DNA from: Methanothermococcus okinawensis
GTDB taxonomy: Archaea > AGJL01 > Methanococci > Methanococcales > Methanococcaceae
Length of the DNA stretch: 34,958 bases
Direction: 5' to 3'
NCBI GenBank assembly: GCA_015662355.1
Contig: DQUI01000061.1
Location: forward strand, 1 to 34,958
Position numbers and translations under genes: made by a program. The stretch's first letter is position 1, and each line of letters begins with the position of its first letter. The notes below the pieces were generated by a model. The model had not been told where the DNA came from, ran no database searches, and was given only the letters and a program-made list of their open reading frames with translations. Positions 9,754 to 20,148 of this stretch are shown here, piece by piece.

Positions 9754-10889
9754 TTAATCCCTCCTAGAAGTGTCTCCCTTATAATCTCTATACCTCTCTC
9801 TAAGTACTCATAGTTAGTGGCGTAGGAGAGTCTTATATAGTAGGTACTAGCCTCCCCAAAGGCTGTTCCAGGGACTGTTAACACCCCCTTCTCCATCAAC
9901 GTCTTAACAACTTCCTCTCCAGTTCCGTACTCCTGGGTGTTAGGGAATATATAGAAGGCACCTTCAGGGGGATACAACTTAAACACATCCTTCAAACCCT
10001 TGACCATAAGGTCCTTCCTCCTCCTGAACTCTTCAACCATCTTATCTACACAACTTTGATCTCCCCTAAGTGCAGCAAGTGCACCGTACTGGGCGAAGGA
10101 TGTTGCACAGGCGAAGGAGTACTGATGTATCTTTATCATATGATCTATAATATTAAGCCTACTGTTTAAGGTCTCACTTACGTAGAGGTAACCTATCCTC
10201 CAACCTGTCATAGCGTAGGTTTTTGAAAATCCATTGACAACTATACAGTTCTCAGTGTATCTCATAGGGGAGTAGTGTTTTCCCTTATAGATGATCTTGT
10301 CGTACACCTCGTCTGAGATAACTATCAAGTTATAATCCTCTGCAATGTCCGAGAGCCCCTTTATCTCCTCCTTACTCATCACCTTCCCAGTGGGGTTTCC
10401 AGGGGTGTTTATAACGATACACTTGGTTTTATCTGTTATACTCTCCTCTACTTTTTCCACCTCTAGGGAGAAATCCTCCTTAAGTTTTACAGGTACAGGT
10501 CTACCTTCACATAGGTGGATAAGATTCCTGTAGGAGAGAAAGGCAGGGTCTGTAACTATAACCTCATCCCCCCTATCTACTAGAGACATAAGGGCTAACA
10601 TTAAACCCTCTGAGGCTCCACAGGTAACTATTATATCCTCTGGATTTATATCCAAGTTGTAGTCCAACTTCACCTTGTTACTGATCTCCTCCCTAAGCTC
10701 ATATATCCCCTGATTAGGGGTGTAGTGGGTTTTTCCCTCCTCAAGGGCCCTCTTTGCAGCTTCCACTATATGTTCAGGTGTGTTAAAATCTGGCTCCCCA
10801 ATAGCTAAATTTACAGTGTCTCTAGAAGAGGTGTTAAACATCCTTCTTATATCAGAGGATGTCATATTGAGACATCTCCTAGAGATCAA
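9750..10889 (-). CDS. Pyridoxal-phosphate-dependent aminotransferase, class I/II (aspartate-aminotransferase-like)
   Basis: NLAIGEPDFNTPEHI, NTPGNPTG, SDEVYDKI, NGFSKTYAMTGWRIGY (PLP lysine) motifs. Confidence 0.93.
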   Translation of the reverse strand: MISRRCLNMTSSDIRRMFNTSSRDTVNLAIGEPDFNTPEHIVEAAKRALEEGKTHYTPNQGIYELREEISNKVKLDYNLDINPEDIIVTCGASEGLMLALMSLVDRGDEVIVTDPAFLSYRNLIHLCEGRPVPVKLKEDFSLEVEKVEESITDKTKCIVINTPGNPTGKVMSKEEIKGLSDIAEDYNLIVISDEVYDKIIYKGKHYSPMRYTENCIVVNGFSKTYAMTGWRIGYLYVSETLNSRLNIIDHMIKIHQYSFACATSFAQYGALAALRGDQSCVDKMVEEFRRRKDLMVKGLKDVFKLYPPEGAFYIFPNTQEYGTGEEVVKTLMEKGVLTVPGTAFGEASTYYIRLSYATNYEYLERGIEIIRETLLGGIK

Positions 10890-10913
10890 GTTATCACCTC
10901 AAAAAAATAGGAG

Positions 10914-11465
10914 TTATAAAGAATTTAAAAGATTAATAAGGGAGAGGTATCTGTCCTCCACCCTTTCAAGGGTGTTTAAATAGTACCTGTGAGTTTTTAA
11001 AATAAGTACCTCTCCCCTGTATCTATGGGCCATATAGTCAGGGACTAGGGGGATACCCTCCTTAGATACAGGAATAGCTAGATCTAGTACTACCTTCTCT
11101 ATAAAGAGAGATACAGGATTTACCTCTATATCCCTGTTAATGTTTAGGGATTTAATATACTTCTCCTTCTCCTCTATAGCTTTGAGATATCCCTCTATCT
11201 TCTCAGGGGAACCTATATTTAACCTAGTTAGTCCCTTTACACTGTTAGTTAGATCCTTAAAGGTTGCAGAGGGGATCTCAAAGATAGGGAAGGGGTTCAA
11301 TTTTTTAACCTTATCTCTGTATCCCTTGGAGATAACTAGTAGGGAGTATTTATCCCTTAATTTCTCCCTGTAAGGGTTCACTACAGAGAAGTCCTCTACT
11401 CCTATCCCCTCTATCACGTCCCTATACATCCTAGTAACTCCCACCTTTAACCTCATGGGGATCAC
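10914..11465 (-). CDS. Conserved-looking hypothetical protein coupled to HcgA gene
   Basis: 183-aa ORF overlapping the 3' end of the radical SAM gene; internal start options at 11456 or later. No domain recognised. Confidence 0.7.
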   Translation of the reverse strand: MIPMRLKVGVTRMYRDVIEGIGVEDFSVVNPYREKLRDKYSLLVISKGYRDKVKKLNPFPIFEIPSATFKDLTNSVKGLTRLNIGSPEKIEGYLKAIEEKEKYIKSLNINRDIEVNPVSLFIEKVVLDLAIPVSKEGIPLVPDYMAHRYRGEVLILKTHRYYLNTLERVEDRYLSLINLLNSL

Positions 11466-12492
11466 TACTCCTTAACTTGGGCTTTAAACCTAACTCCCTT
11501 ATCATCCTCACTACCTCCCTGAGATTTCCAGTTTTAGGATTTCCTACCCCCTTAACATCTAGAGGATAGTTTTCAGGTATTACAGTGGCTATGTTGCTAG
11601 CCCCTGATAAAAGTGCAAACTGTACAAGTTCAGGCCCTATAGTGGGAGTGGGAGAGGTTATTCTTATGTGGGGGAACATCAACCTAGCTATTGCAATAGT
11701 TTTCCCCTGTTCCAGGGAGGAACACCTTAGGTGGTTCTCCATAGGAGTTCCTGGATAGGGGTTGAAACCCATAATAGGTATCTCCTCTACATCTAACTCC
11801 TTTAAGAACATTAGATGATCTACCCTGTCCCTATAACTCTCACCGATCCCTATCAGTAAACCAGAGGACAACTGGATGTTGTACTTTCTAACAAGTTTAC
11901 AGATCTCTATCCTTCTATCTAAGCTCTCCCCAGGTTTCAACTTTTTAAAGAGTTCTCTGTTTATAGTCTCTAGATTACAGCAGATAGTATCTACTCCGTA
12001 TCTCTTTAACTCCCTTATACTTTCCTCTGTTAGATCCCCTCCAGCGTTTACTAAAACTTCCAAGTTAGTATTTTCTTTAACTATCTTTAAAGCCCTAATA
12101 ACCTCCCTTCCCCTATATCCATGTCCAGAGGAGCAGCTTACCCTACATATCCCACTGCTCTCTATGGCAATAGCACATCTCTTTATATCCTCATGGGACA
12201 GTCGAAAAGGTTTATAGTAACCTGCCTTAGAGGTACCTGCTGCAAAACCACAGTAGAGACACTTTGGAGATATCTTACATATATTTGTAACATGGATAGT
12301 GGAGGTTATCTCAATCTCCTTTATAAAGTAGTCCCTTACCTGGGAGGCCAGTTGAAAGAGTTTTAAATAATCCTCCCATCTAGAGATTTTAAAAAGGTCT
12401 AAGGCATCCTCCTTAGATATGAGACCATCTTTAACTGTAATTTCTCCATCTTTTAACTTTTGAAAATTCTTTTCAATTTTAGAGAAATCCAT
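11431..12492 (-). CDS. hcgA: Radical SAM protein, biotin-synthase-like, probable FeGP-cofactor biosynthesis HcgA
   Basis: Cysteine motif CKISPKCLYC is CX5CX2C rather than CX3CX2C, which is the reported hallmark of HcgA; BioB/HydE-like body (SSGLLIGIGES, GFNPYPGTP). Confidence 0.78.
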   Translation of the reverse strand: MDFSKIEKNFQKLKDGEITVKDGLISKEDALDLFKISRWEDYLKLFQLASQVRDYFIKEIEITSTIHVTNICKISPKCLYCGFAAGTSKAGYYKPFRLSHEDIKRCAIAIESSGICRVSCSSGHGYRGREVIRALKIVKENTNLEVLVNAGGDLTEESIRELKRYGVDTICCNLETINRELFKKLKPGESLDRRIEICKLVRKYNIQLSSGLLIGIGESYRDRVDHLMFLKELDVEEIPIMGFNPYPGTPMENHLRCSSLEQGKTIAIARLMFPHIRITSPTPTIGPELVQFALLSGASNIATVIPENYPLDVKGVGNPKTGNLREVVRMIRELGLKPKLRSSDPHEVKGGSY

Positions 12493-12532
12493 TAAAAATC
12501 ACCGTTAATATAAAAATTATTAAAAAAGAACG

Positions 12533-13438
12533 TTAATCCCCCTCTAACACCTGGATCCCTGGGCCCACCTTAGTACAATACAGGGGGCATCCCCACACCT
12601 TATCAACTATCTTCTCTATCTTTGGAACTTCACCTTCCCTAGGGATAATAATTACTCCAGGTCCAGATCCACTTATAGTTATACCGTACACTAGATCCTT
12701 CAACTTCTCCTTTACCTCTTTATATCCAGGTATTAACTGGGCTCTGTGAGGTTCAACTACTCTATCCCCCATCATACATCTTCCAAAGAGTTCTATATCC
12801 CCTTTAAAGAGGCTGTAAACCATACCACAGGCTTTTCCTACGTTATTTACCATAGATGTTAGAGGGATTTTATCTGGTAGTATATCTCTGGCCTTCTTCG
12901 TGGACACCTCTATATCTGGAAGGGCCACTAACATCTTAAAATCTACAGGTACGTGTAAAACCTCTAGGGGGTTGTAGTTGATCACCATAGTGAAGCCCCC
13001 GTATATTGCAGGTGCTACGTTGTCAGCATGGGGAAATCCTGCAGAGATAGATTCCCCTAGGGCTGCATATTTAACTAGTTCTAACTTTGAAAGTTTTAAA
13101 TCGAAGAGTTCGTTCATGGCAAAGGCAACTCCTGCAGAGGATGCTGCACTACTTCCCAATCCACTACCTGGCCTAATACCTTTGTGGATCTCTATCTTAA
13201 CGCCTCCCTCAATGTTGAAGTCTTTTATCATCTCCCTTGCAACAACACCAGCAGTGTTTTTATCCACCTCTCTAGGTATTCTATCTGCCCCCTCCCCCCT
13301 TACTGATATAACTATACCCTCTTCAGATCTTGAGAGGGTTATTATATCGTAGGGCTCAGAGAGTGCCAATCCAAAGATGTCGTAACCTGGACCTAAGTTT
13401 GCAGAGGTTGCAGGTGAGATTACCTTAATTCTCTCCAT
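12533..13438 (-). CDS. thrB: Homoserine kinase
   Basis: GHMP kinase motif [23 protein letters not shown]-terminal [25 protein letters not shown]-terminal motif. Confidence 0.93.
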   Translation of the reverse strand: MERIKVISPATSANLGPGYDIFGLALSEPYDIITLSRSEEGIVISVRGEGADRIPREVDKNTAGVVAREMIKDFNIEGGVKIEIHKGIRPGSGLGSSAASSAGVAFAMNELFDLKLSKLELVKYAALGESISAGFPHADNVAPAIYGGFTMVINYNPLEVLHVPVDFKMLVALPDIEVSTKKARDILPDKIPLTSMVNNVGKACGMVYSLFKGDIELFGRCMMGDRVVEPHRAQLIPGYKEVKEKLKDLVYGITISGSGPGVIIIPREGEVPKIEKIVDKVWGCPLYCTKVGPGIQVLEGD

Positions 13439-13456
13439 AACTCCACCAGAGGATGT

Positions 13457-14095
13457 TTAGCCCTTCTCCCTTGCACTTATCTTAGACTTAATAAGTTTTA
13501 ATCTGAAGAAGTTCTCCCTCTCCATCTCGTCTAACCTCATGGCAATGTACTTCTTCATCTCCTCCAACTTAGGGATCACCACGTACTCCAGGGCATTTAC
13601 TCTCCTCTTTGTACTGATGATCTCCTTTGCCAGTAGTTTTATAGAGGTCTCTATCTCTGCCAGTTCAACTATAAGTTCCAAGGCCTCCTCAAAGGCCCTT
13701 GCAGCATCGTCTACCTTGGCAGATACCCCATAGGGACTGTAGCCCCTGGAGGATAGATCCCTCCTTACATTCTCTACCTCCATTACAGGTACAGTAACAC
13801 CCATAATATTTCTTGAGTCTATCTCTAACTTGATGTTAGGGTTTTTTGATGCAAGGGATACCTCTTTAACTCCTAAACTACCTATTATTCCCTGGGCCAT
13901 TATTAAGTCTCTATAGGCATCCCCTAGTGCCCTGTTTACCTTCTCCCTTAACCCTGCAGCCTGTTCAATTATATTGAAAAACTCCATTACAAGGGCATCC
14001 CTCTTCTGCTTCAACAGCTTATGCCCCTTCTGGGCAAGTTTAATCTTGTTTTTAAGCTTTAACAACTCCATCCTTGTAGGATTAACCTCTGCCAT
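13457..14095 (-). CDS. atpD: A-type ATP synthase subunit D
   Basis: [32 protein letters not shown]-terminus typical of V/A-type subunit D. Confidence 0.95.
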   Translation of the reverse strand: MAEVNPTRMELLKLKNKIKLAQKGHKLLKQKRDALVMEFFNIIEQAAGLREKVNRALGDAYRDLIMAQGIIGSLGVKEVSLASKNPNIKLEIDSRNIMGVTVPVMEVENVRRDLSSRGYSPYGVSAKVDDAARAFEEALELIVELAEIETSIKLLAKEIISTKRRVNALEYVVIPKLEEMKKYIAMRLDEMERENFFRLKLIKSKISAREKG

Positions 14096-14119
14096 GATAA
14101 CACCTTAAAAAAATAGAAG

Positions 14120-15508
14120 TTATTTCTTAGGTAGATACTTCTCTATCAACTCCTCAGGTATCCTCTTCAACTCCTCCCTTGGCAGTATAGTCAGTAACTC
14201 CCAGGCTAAATCTAGTGTTTCCTCTATACTTCTCTCCTCGTCCTTACCTTGATTGACAAACCTTCTCTCAAACTCGTCTGCAAACTTTAAGTAGGCCCTG
14301 TCCCTCTCAGTAAGTGCCTCCTCTCCAACAACTGCAACAAGGTCCCTTAGATTTCTACCCTCTGCATAGGCTGCATATACCTGGCTCATAACCTTTGGAT
14401 GGTCCTCTCTAGTCTTTCCCTTACCCTGTCCCTTTGAGGCAAGTCTTGAAAGGGATGGAAGTATGTCTATCGGCGGATATATACCTTTTCTGTGCAACTC
14501 CCTTGAGAGTACTATCTGTCCCTCTGTAATATAACCTGTTAAGTCTGGTATTGGATGAGTTATATCGTCGTGGGGCATAGTAAGTATAGGTAGTTGGGTG
14601 ATAGTTCCCTTCTTACCCTTTACCCTCCCTGCTCTCTCGTATATAGTTGCAAGGTCTGTGTACATATAGGCTGGATAACCTCTCCTACCAGGTATCTCGT
14701 TCCTCGCTGCAGAGATCTCCCTCAGGGCCTCACAGTAGTTGGTCATATCTGTAAGTATAACTAGTACGTGCATATCCTTTTCGAAGGCTAGATACTCTGC
14801 AGTAGTTAGGGCAATCCTTGGAGTTAATATCCTCTCAATAGCTGGATCATCTGCACGGTTTATAAACACCACAGCCTTCTCAAGGGCACCTGTTTTTCTA
14901 AACTCCTCCATAAAGAAGTTTGCCTCTTCAGAGGTAATACCCATAGCTGCAAATACTACTGCAAACTGCTCCCCCTCTTTTCTAACCTTAGCCTGCCTTG
15001 CAATCTGTACTGCCAACTGGTTATGGGGAAGACCTGAACCTGAGAATATAGGTAGTTTCTGTCCTCTAACTAGGGTATTTGGACCGTCTATTGCAGAGAT
15101 ACCTGTCTGGATGAAGTCTTCAGGGGTTCTTCTAGATACTGGGTTTAGGGGATAGCCGTATATGTCCATCTTCTTCTCAGGTATGATCTCAGGTCCTCCG
15201 TCTATAGGTCTTCCTTTTCCGTCGAATATTCTACCTAACATCTCCATGGAGACTCCAATTTTAGGGGTCTCTCCAGTGAATCTAACCCTTGTCTTATCTG
15301 TACTTAATCCAGTGGTACCTTCAAACACCTGTACAACAGCTAAGTCCTCACTTATCTCTAAAACCTGCCCTGTTCTCCTCTCTCCAGTGGGAGTTATTAT
15401 CTCAACGATCTCCCCATATGCCACCCCTTTAACACCTTCTACTATCAACAGTGGACCTGCAATACTTGATACTGATGTATACTCTACGAACTTGTTCAAG
15501 GCCTCCAT
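14120..15508 (-). CDS. atpB: A-type ATP synthase subunit B
   Basis: [29 protein letters not shown] and [18 protein letters not shown] (non-catalytic P-loop variant). Confidence 0.97.
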   Translation of the reverse strand: MEALNKFVEYTSVSSIAGPLLIVEGVKGVAYGEIVEIITPTGERRTGQVLEISEDLAVVQVFEGTTGLSTDKTRVRFTGETPKIGVSMEMLGRIFDGKGRPIDGGPEIIPEKKMDIYGYPLNPVSRRTPEDFIQTGISAIDGPNTLVRGQKLPIFSGSGLPHNQLAVQIARQAKVRKEGEQFAVVFAAMGITSEEANFFMEEFRKTGALEKAVVFINRADDPAIERILTPRIALTTAEYLAFEKDMHVLVILTDMTNYCEALREISAARNEIPGRRGYPAYMYTDLATIYERAGRVKGKKGTITQLPILTMPHDDITHPIPDLTGYITEGQIVLSRELHRKGIYPPIDILPSLSRLASKGQGKGKTREDHPKVMSQVYAAYAEGRNLRDLVAVVGEEALTERDRAYLKFADEFERRFVNQGKDEERSIEETLDLAWELLTILPREELKRIPEELIEKYLPKK

Positions 15509-15547
15509 AGTTAACCCTCCTTTTTATTTTAATAATTTAAAAAAAAT

Positions 15548-17317
15548 TTAAGGATTCTCTAGAAGGGCCTCTAACTCCCTCTCAATTTTCTCTAGAATTG
15601 CTGGAGCAACTTCTTTGAGGAATTTATCTTCAGGTATATACTTCATCTTTGCAATGTCCCTCTTAACAGACACCTTTAATATCTTCTGTGGCTCTACTCC
15701 CTTCTCAACTACCTCTAGAGCCTTTCTATAGAATGTCATAATAATCTTTAACATCATGTACTGCTTCATTGGGGGACAGTAGGTATCTACCTCGTCAAAT
15801 GCATCCTGCTGTAGGAAGTCCTCCCTGAGCATCCTTGCAACTTCTAATATTACCCTCTCCTTATCTGGGAGAGCATCAGGACCTACAAGTTGGACTATCT
15901 CCTGGAGTTGAGCCTCCTTCTGGAGTAACCTCATAGCCTCGTCCCTTAACTCTCTCCAATCAGGTCCTGTATGTTCTTGCCACCATGGAGTTACATCGTC
16001 TATATACAGGGAGTAACTCTGGAGCCAGTTTATAGCTGGGAAGTGTCTCCTCCTTGCAAGGTTTGCATCAAGTGCCCAGAATACCTTAACTATCCTCAAG
16101 GTGTTAGAGGTTACAGGTTCTGAGAAGTCCCCTCCTGGTGGAGATACTGCCCCGACAATACATACGAAGCCCTCCTTATCCCCACTACCTTCACATTTAA
16201 CTCTCCCTGCCCTCTCGTAGAACTGAGCTAGTCTAGAGGCTAGATAGGCTGGATACCCCTCCTCTCCAGGCATCTCCTCCAATCTCCCTGCTATCTCCCT
16301 CATAGCCTCTGCCCATCTAGAGGTTGAATCTGCAGTTAGGAGCACCCCGTAGCCCATATCTCTGAAGTACTCTGCTATTGTAACCCCTGTATAGATAGAG
16401 GCCTCCCTAGCAGCTACTGGCATGTTTGACGTATTTGCAATGAGTATAGTCCTGTCTATTAACTTACTCCCTGTTCTCCTGTCCTCCAACTGGGGAAACT
16501 CCTCAATAACCTCTGTCATCTCGTTACCTCTCTCTCCACATCCAATATATACTACTACATCTGCATCTGACCACTTTGCAAGTTGCTGCTGTGTTACTGT
16601 CTTACCACTTCCAAAGGGTCCTGGAATTGCAGCAGTTCCTCCCTTTGCAAGGCTAAAAAATGTATCTATAACCCTTGTACCAGTTATCAGTGGGATAACA
16701 GGGGGCAACTTTTCCCTGTAAGGTCTTGGTTTTCTTACAGGCCACTTCTGCATCATCTTAATCTCTTTCTCCTCTCCCTCCTCAGTCTCCACCACTGCAA
16801 CAGTATCTTCAACTGTAAACTTTCCAGATTTTATCTCCTTTATCTTCCCCTTTATACCTAGGGGAACAAGTATCTTGTGTACTATTGGTTTTGTCTCCTT
16901 AACAGTACCTATAACATCTCCCCCCTCTACGTAGTCCCCTTCATTTACAGTTGGTACAAAGTCCCACTTTACATCCCTTGGTAAGGCTGGTACAGTAACT
17001 CCCCTTGGTATAAATATACTACCAGTTTTAGTCTCTATTTCCGTTAGAGGTCTCTGAATACCGTCGTATATAGCCCTTAGCATACCTGGCCCTAACTCTA
17101 CAGAGAGAGGTGTCCCAGTACCTTCAACTGGCTCTCCAGGTTTTATACCTGTAGTTTCCTCGTATACCTGGATAACAGCCCTGTCCCCTCTTAACTGGAT
17201 AATCTCCCCAGTTAACTTCTCCTCCCCTACCCTCACTACCTCGTACATCTTAGATCCTTTCATCCCATCTGCTACTACAACAGGCCCTGATATCTTAGCT
17301 ATCTTACCTACTACCAT
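15548..17317 (-). CDS. atpA: A-type ATP synthase subunit A (catalytic), no intein
   Basis: [39 protein letters not shown] catalytic P-loop and A-subunit insertion domain. Confidence 0.97.
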   Translation of the reverse strand: MVVGKIAKISGPVVVADGMKGSKMYEVVRVGEEKLTGEIIQLRGDRAVIQVYEETTGIKPGEPVEGTGTPLSVELGPGMLRAIYDGIQRPLTEIETKTGSIFIPRGVTVPALPRDVKWDFVPTVNEGDYVEGGDVIGTVKETKPIVHKILVPLGIKGKIKEIKSGKFTVEDTVAVVETEEGEEKEIKMMQKWPVRKPRPYREKLPPVIPLITGTRVIDTFFSLAKGGTAAIPGPFGSGKTVTQQQLAKWSDADVVVYIGCGERGNEMTEVIEEFPQLEDRRTGSKLIDRTILIANTSNMPVAAREASIYTGVTIAEYFRDMGYGVLLTADSTSRWAEAMREIAGRLEEMPGEEGYPAYLASRLAQFYERAGRVKCEGSGDKEGFVCIVGAVSPPGGDFSEPVTSNTLRIVKVFWALDANLARRRHFPAINWLQSYSLYIDDVTPWWQEHTGPDWRELRDEAMRLLQKEAQLQEIVQLVGPDALPDKERVILEVARMLREDFLQQDAFDEVDTYCPPMKQYMMLKIIMTFYRKALEVVEKGVEPQKILKVSVKRDIAKMKYIPEDKFLKEVAPAILEKIERELEALLENP

Positions 17318-17330
17318 ATGTTAATCACCT

Positions 17331-17633
17331 CTATTTCTTCAGTTCTATACCTACTGCCTTTCTTACAAGCTCCCTTATAGGGTCACGTTCTCTAACGATA
17401 GGTCCATCTTTATCAGGTACCTCTACAATATAGGTATTTATCTTGGAGAGTTTATCCCCTAGGGTATCTCCAAGTTTTTCAGAGATGATGATTAATCCAA
17501 TATCCTCCCTTCTATCTAGTTCTTCAATAACTTTTATGGCATCCTCAGGAGTTTCAACTTGATAAACATCGGTAAGACCAGCCAACCTAAAACCTACGGT
17601 CATGTGGAAATCCCCAACTACACCAATTTTCAT
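17331..17633 (-). CDS. atpF: A-type ATP synthase subunit F
   Basis: MKIGVVGDFHMTVGFRLAGLTDVYQV plus operon position. Confidence 0.93.
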   Translation of the reverse strand: MKIGVVGDFHMTVGFRLAGLTDVYQVETPEDAIKVIEELDRREDIGLIIISEKLGDTLGDKLSKINTYIVEVPDKDGPIVRERDPIRELVRKAVGIELKK

Positions 17634-17645
17634 ACTATCCTCCTA

Positions 17646-18800
17646 TTAATTTGTAATCAGTTCCTTTATATCCCTTGGTGATAACCCCTCTATCTTCCCA
17701 TTTATAATAGCCCTCAACTTCTTTACCTCCATCTCCTTAGAGGTTAGGAAGCCTATGATCGGTCCAACTCCAAAGGGCTGTCTTAGGGACAACCTCTTAC
17801 CTACCTCTAGTATATAGTTGTCTAGGACCTTCTCAAATACAAATACGCTCTTACTTCTCTCGTACTCCTCCAGGTGCTCTGCCAGTATATTACCGTATTC
17901 ACTATCCTCCAATGAGCTTATTACCCCCTCTATAGACTCTCCCTCTGCTAACTCCTTCAACTTCCAGGGCGCCAACTCGTATCCCACATCTAATAGATAG
18001 TTTAAAGTAACCTCAGAAGGTACTCCCTCCCTTTTACACCTTAAAATTACCTTGAGGTTCTCCACGTCTATCATCTTTCCTATAAACTCCTTGAAGATAT
18101 CCTCGTTAGCACCTTCAATCTTTACAGTCCTCCATAGGCTATGATAGAGATACTTATCTAGGGCTAACTCAAGGGGTAGTAGGTTATTGTACTCCTCGTA
18201 CTCTGAAAGTTTCTCAGAGAGTATCTTTCCGTACTCAGTACCTTCCAATCCAGTTACAACCTCTTCAACAGTTTTGGCCTCACAGAGCTCCCTTAACCTG
18301 TTCTCAGGTATAGTCCCTATAGGGATTAACATCTTAAAGGTACTCTCTCCATCTAATCCAGCGTACTTAGCCCTGAGGATAGTTTTAATATTCCTAATGT
18401 CGTATCTCTTTTCAAATAACTTCAGTACTTTTTTAGCTTTCTCTGGGGATATCTCTGCCAGTGTCTTATAGATATGGGCCAGATGCATATCTAAACTTTT
18501 TTCTATAGAGAATCGATCCTTAGAGGTTGTTGAGATATATCTGCTATACTCAGTATCTTCCAGGAGCCCTATAACCTCCACTAGACTTCCAGCCTCTATA
18601 AGTTCGTTAAACTTGTGATCATCTAGAAGTTTAGCCTCCATTCCTCTAACTCTTGCATTTACATATGCATAGGGGGCGTTGTCTATTAAATACTTGATAA
18701 TATACACTATAACAGATAGGAATATCAGTAGCCCTGCCAGTATCAACAGTGTAACAAACATATCGTAGGATATCCAGGGAATTACCTCCTCCAATCCCAT
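17646..18800 (-). CDS. atpC: A-type ATP synthase subunit C
   Basis: AYVNARVRGMEAKLL plus threefold internal repeat (LLEDTEYSRYIS / LEGTEYGKILSEKLSEYE / LEDSEYGNILAEHLEEYE); operon position. Confidence 0.93.
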   Translation of the reverse strand: MGLEEVIPWISYDMFVTLLILAGLLIFLSVIVYIIKYLIDNAPYAYVNARVRGMEAKLLDDHKFNELIEAGSLVEVIGLLEDTEYSRYISTTSKDRFSIEKSLDMHLAHIYKTLAEISPEKAKKVLKLFEKRYDIRNIKTILRAKYAGLDGESTFKMLIPIGTIPENRLRELCEAKTVEEVVTGLEGTEYGKILSEKLSEYEEYNNLLPLELALDKYLYHSLWRTVKIEGANEDIFKEFIGKMIDVENLKVILRCKREGVPSEVTLNYLLDVGYELAPWKLKELAEGESIEGVISSLEDSEYGNILAEHLEEYERSKSVFVFEKVLDNYILEVGKRLSLRQPFGVGPIIGFLTSKEMEVKKLRAIINGKIEGLSPRDIKELITN

Positions 18801-18812
18801 CCCATCACCTTT

Positions 18813-19424
18813 TTAAAACAGTAGCTGGGCAATTTTTGTCCTGATGTTCTCCAAGTTCCTCTCAAATATAGCCTCTAAGCTGTTGTTACAGATCTTGGAA
18901 CTACTTCTATCTCTTACAATGGCACCGCCAACTATGTCAACAATACTACCTTTTCTAACAACTACTGCTCTATTAGTTTCCCTCTCTATCTTCCTCTCTA
19001 TCTCCCAGAGGGTGTTAATGTCTATCATCTCGTAGTCCCTTCTATTGAGATCTACAACAACGTCATCACTATCCACTGCAACTGCCCCATCAACTATGAG
19101 CTTGATAAGAAGATCTCTGTAGTTTTCCCTCTCAGGTAGTTTCATCAACTCCTCCCTTAACTTCCTTATAGCCATCTCGATTAACTCCTCCTTCTTCTTA
19201 AGTATCCTCTTCTTAACCTCTAATTTAGCCTCTGCAATAATTCTGTTTTTTATCATCTCTGCCTCTTTCTCCCCCTTTTTGAGTATTTCACTTTTTCTCC
19301 TCTCTGCCTCCTTCTTTGCCTCCTCTAATATCTTCTCAGCCTCTGCTTTAGCCTTCTCTATAATCTCTTCAGCCTCTTTGTTGGCATCCTCCAGTATCTT
19401 AGAGACGATCTCATCTACTCCCAT
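18813..19424 (-). CDS. atpE: A-type ATP synthase subunit E (peripheral stalk)
   Basis: Coiled-coil N-terminus, IVGGAIVRDRSSSKICNNSLEAIFERNLENIRTKIAQLLF C-terminus. Confidence 0.94.
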   Translation of the reverse strand: MGVDEIVSKILEDANKEAEEIIEKAKAEAEKILEEAKKEAERRKSEILKKGEKEAEMIKNRIIAEAKLEVKKRILKKKEELIEMAIRKLREELMKLPERENYRDLLIKLIVDGAVAVDSDDVVVDLNRRDYEMIDINTLWEIERKIERETNRAVVVRKGSIVDIVGGAIVRDRSSSKICNNSLEAIFERNLENIRTKIAQLLF

Positions 19425-19455
19425 TTTTTCACCTTAAAAATAAAAAAATTATAGT

Positions 19456-20136
19456 TTAAAACATAATGCCAAGCATTATGAGTATTGCTATCAGTAGACC
19501 AAAGATAGCAAAGGTTTCTGGCATAACTGCCAAGACAAGACCTTTACCCATGGCATCTGGATCCCTAGCTGTTGCTCCAATGGCAGCTGCAGCTGTAATA
19601 CCCTGTCCAATACCTGAGAGACCTGCAAACCCTACTGCCAAACCTGCACCTAAGGCTGCTATTGTAGTTGCTCCAAGGCTGTTTCCAAAGACCCCTACTA
19701 GTAGGAGGATTGCCACTAACAAACCATATATTGCCTGGGTTTCAGGGAGTACTGAGAAGACCATAGCCTTACCGAATATCTTCTCATCCTCTGCCACTGC
19801 CCCTAATCCTGCGGCAGATGCTATACCCTGTCCAATTGCTGAGAGCCCTGCTAAACCTGTTGCAACCCCTGCACCTACCATAGCCCACTCAGGGGCATTT
19901 TTGAATACAAATAGTATAAGGATAGCAACGAGGAAACCGTATAACCCCTGGGTTTGAGGTAAGGCCTGGAATACTATAGCTGTACCAAACTTAGAGGGAT
20001 CCTCTGCAATTACCCCTGCACCACTTGCCCCAGCAATACCTGCCCCAATACCAGATCCAAATCCTGCAATACCAACTGCCAAACCTGCACCTATAGCTCC
20101 AAGTAGTAGTGGGTTGTCCAGTACCATTACTATCAC
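19456..20136 (-). CDS. atpK: A-type ATP synthase proteolipid subunit K, triplicated (three hairpins, six TM helices)
   Basis: Three homologous hairpins, with ion-site motifs LPQTQGLYGFL, LPETQAIYGLL, MPETFAIFGLL. Confidence 0.96.
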   Translation of the reverse strand: MIVMVLDNPLLLGAIGAGLAVGIAGFGSGIGAGIAGASGAGVIAEDPSKFGTAIVFQALPQTQGLYGFLVAILILFVFKNAPEWAMVGAGVATGLAGLSAIGQGIASAAGLGAVAEDEKIFGKAMVFSVLPETQAIYGLLVAILLLVGVFGNSLGATTIAALGAGLAVGFAGLSGIGQGITAAAAIGATARDPDAMGKGLVLAVMPETFAIFGLLIAILIMLGIMF

Positions 20137-20148
20137 CTTAGTAGCTTT

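Noticed and set aside
19466-19957. Plus-strand 163-aa ORF opposite atpK
   Set aside because: Shadow of the repetitive Gly/Ala-rich proteolipid coding sequence; low-complexity translation.
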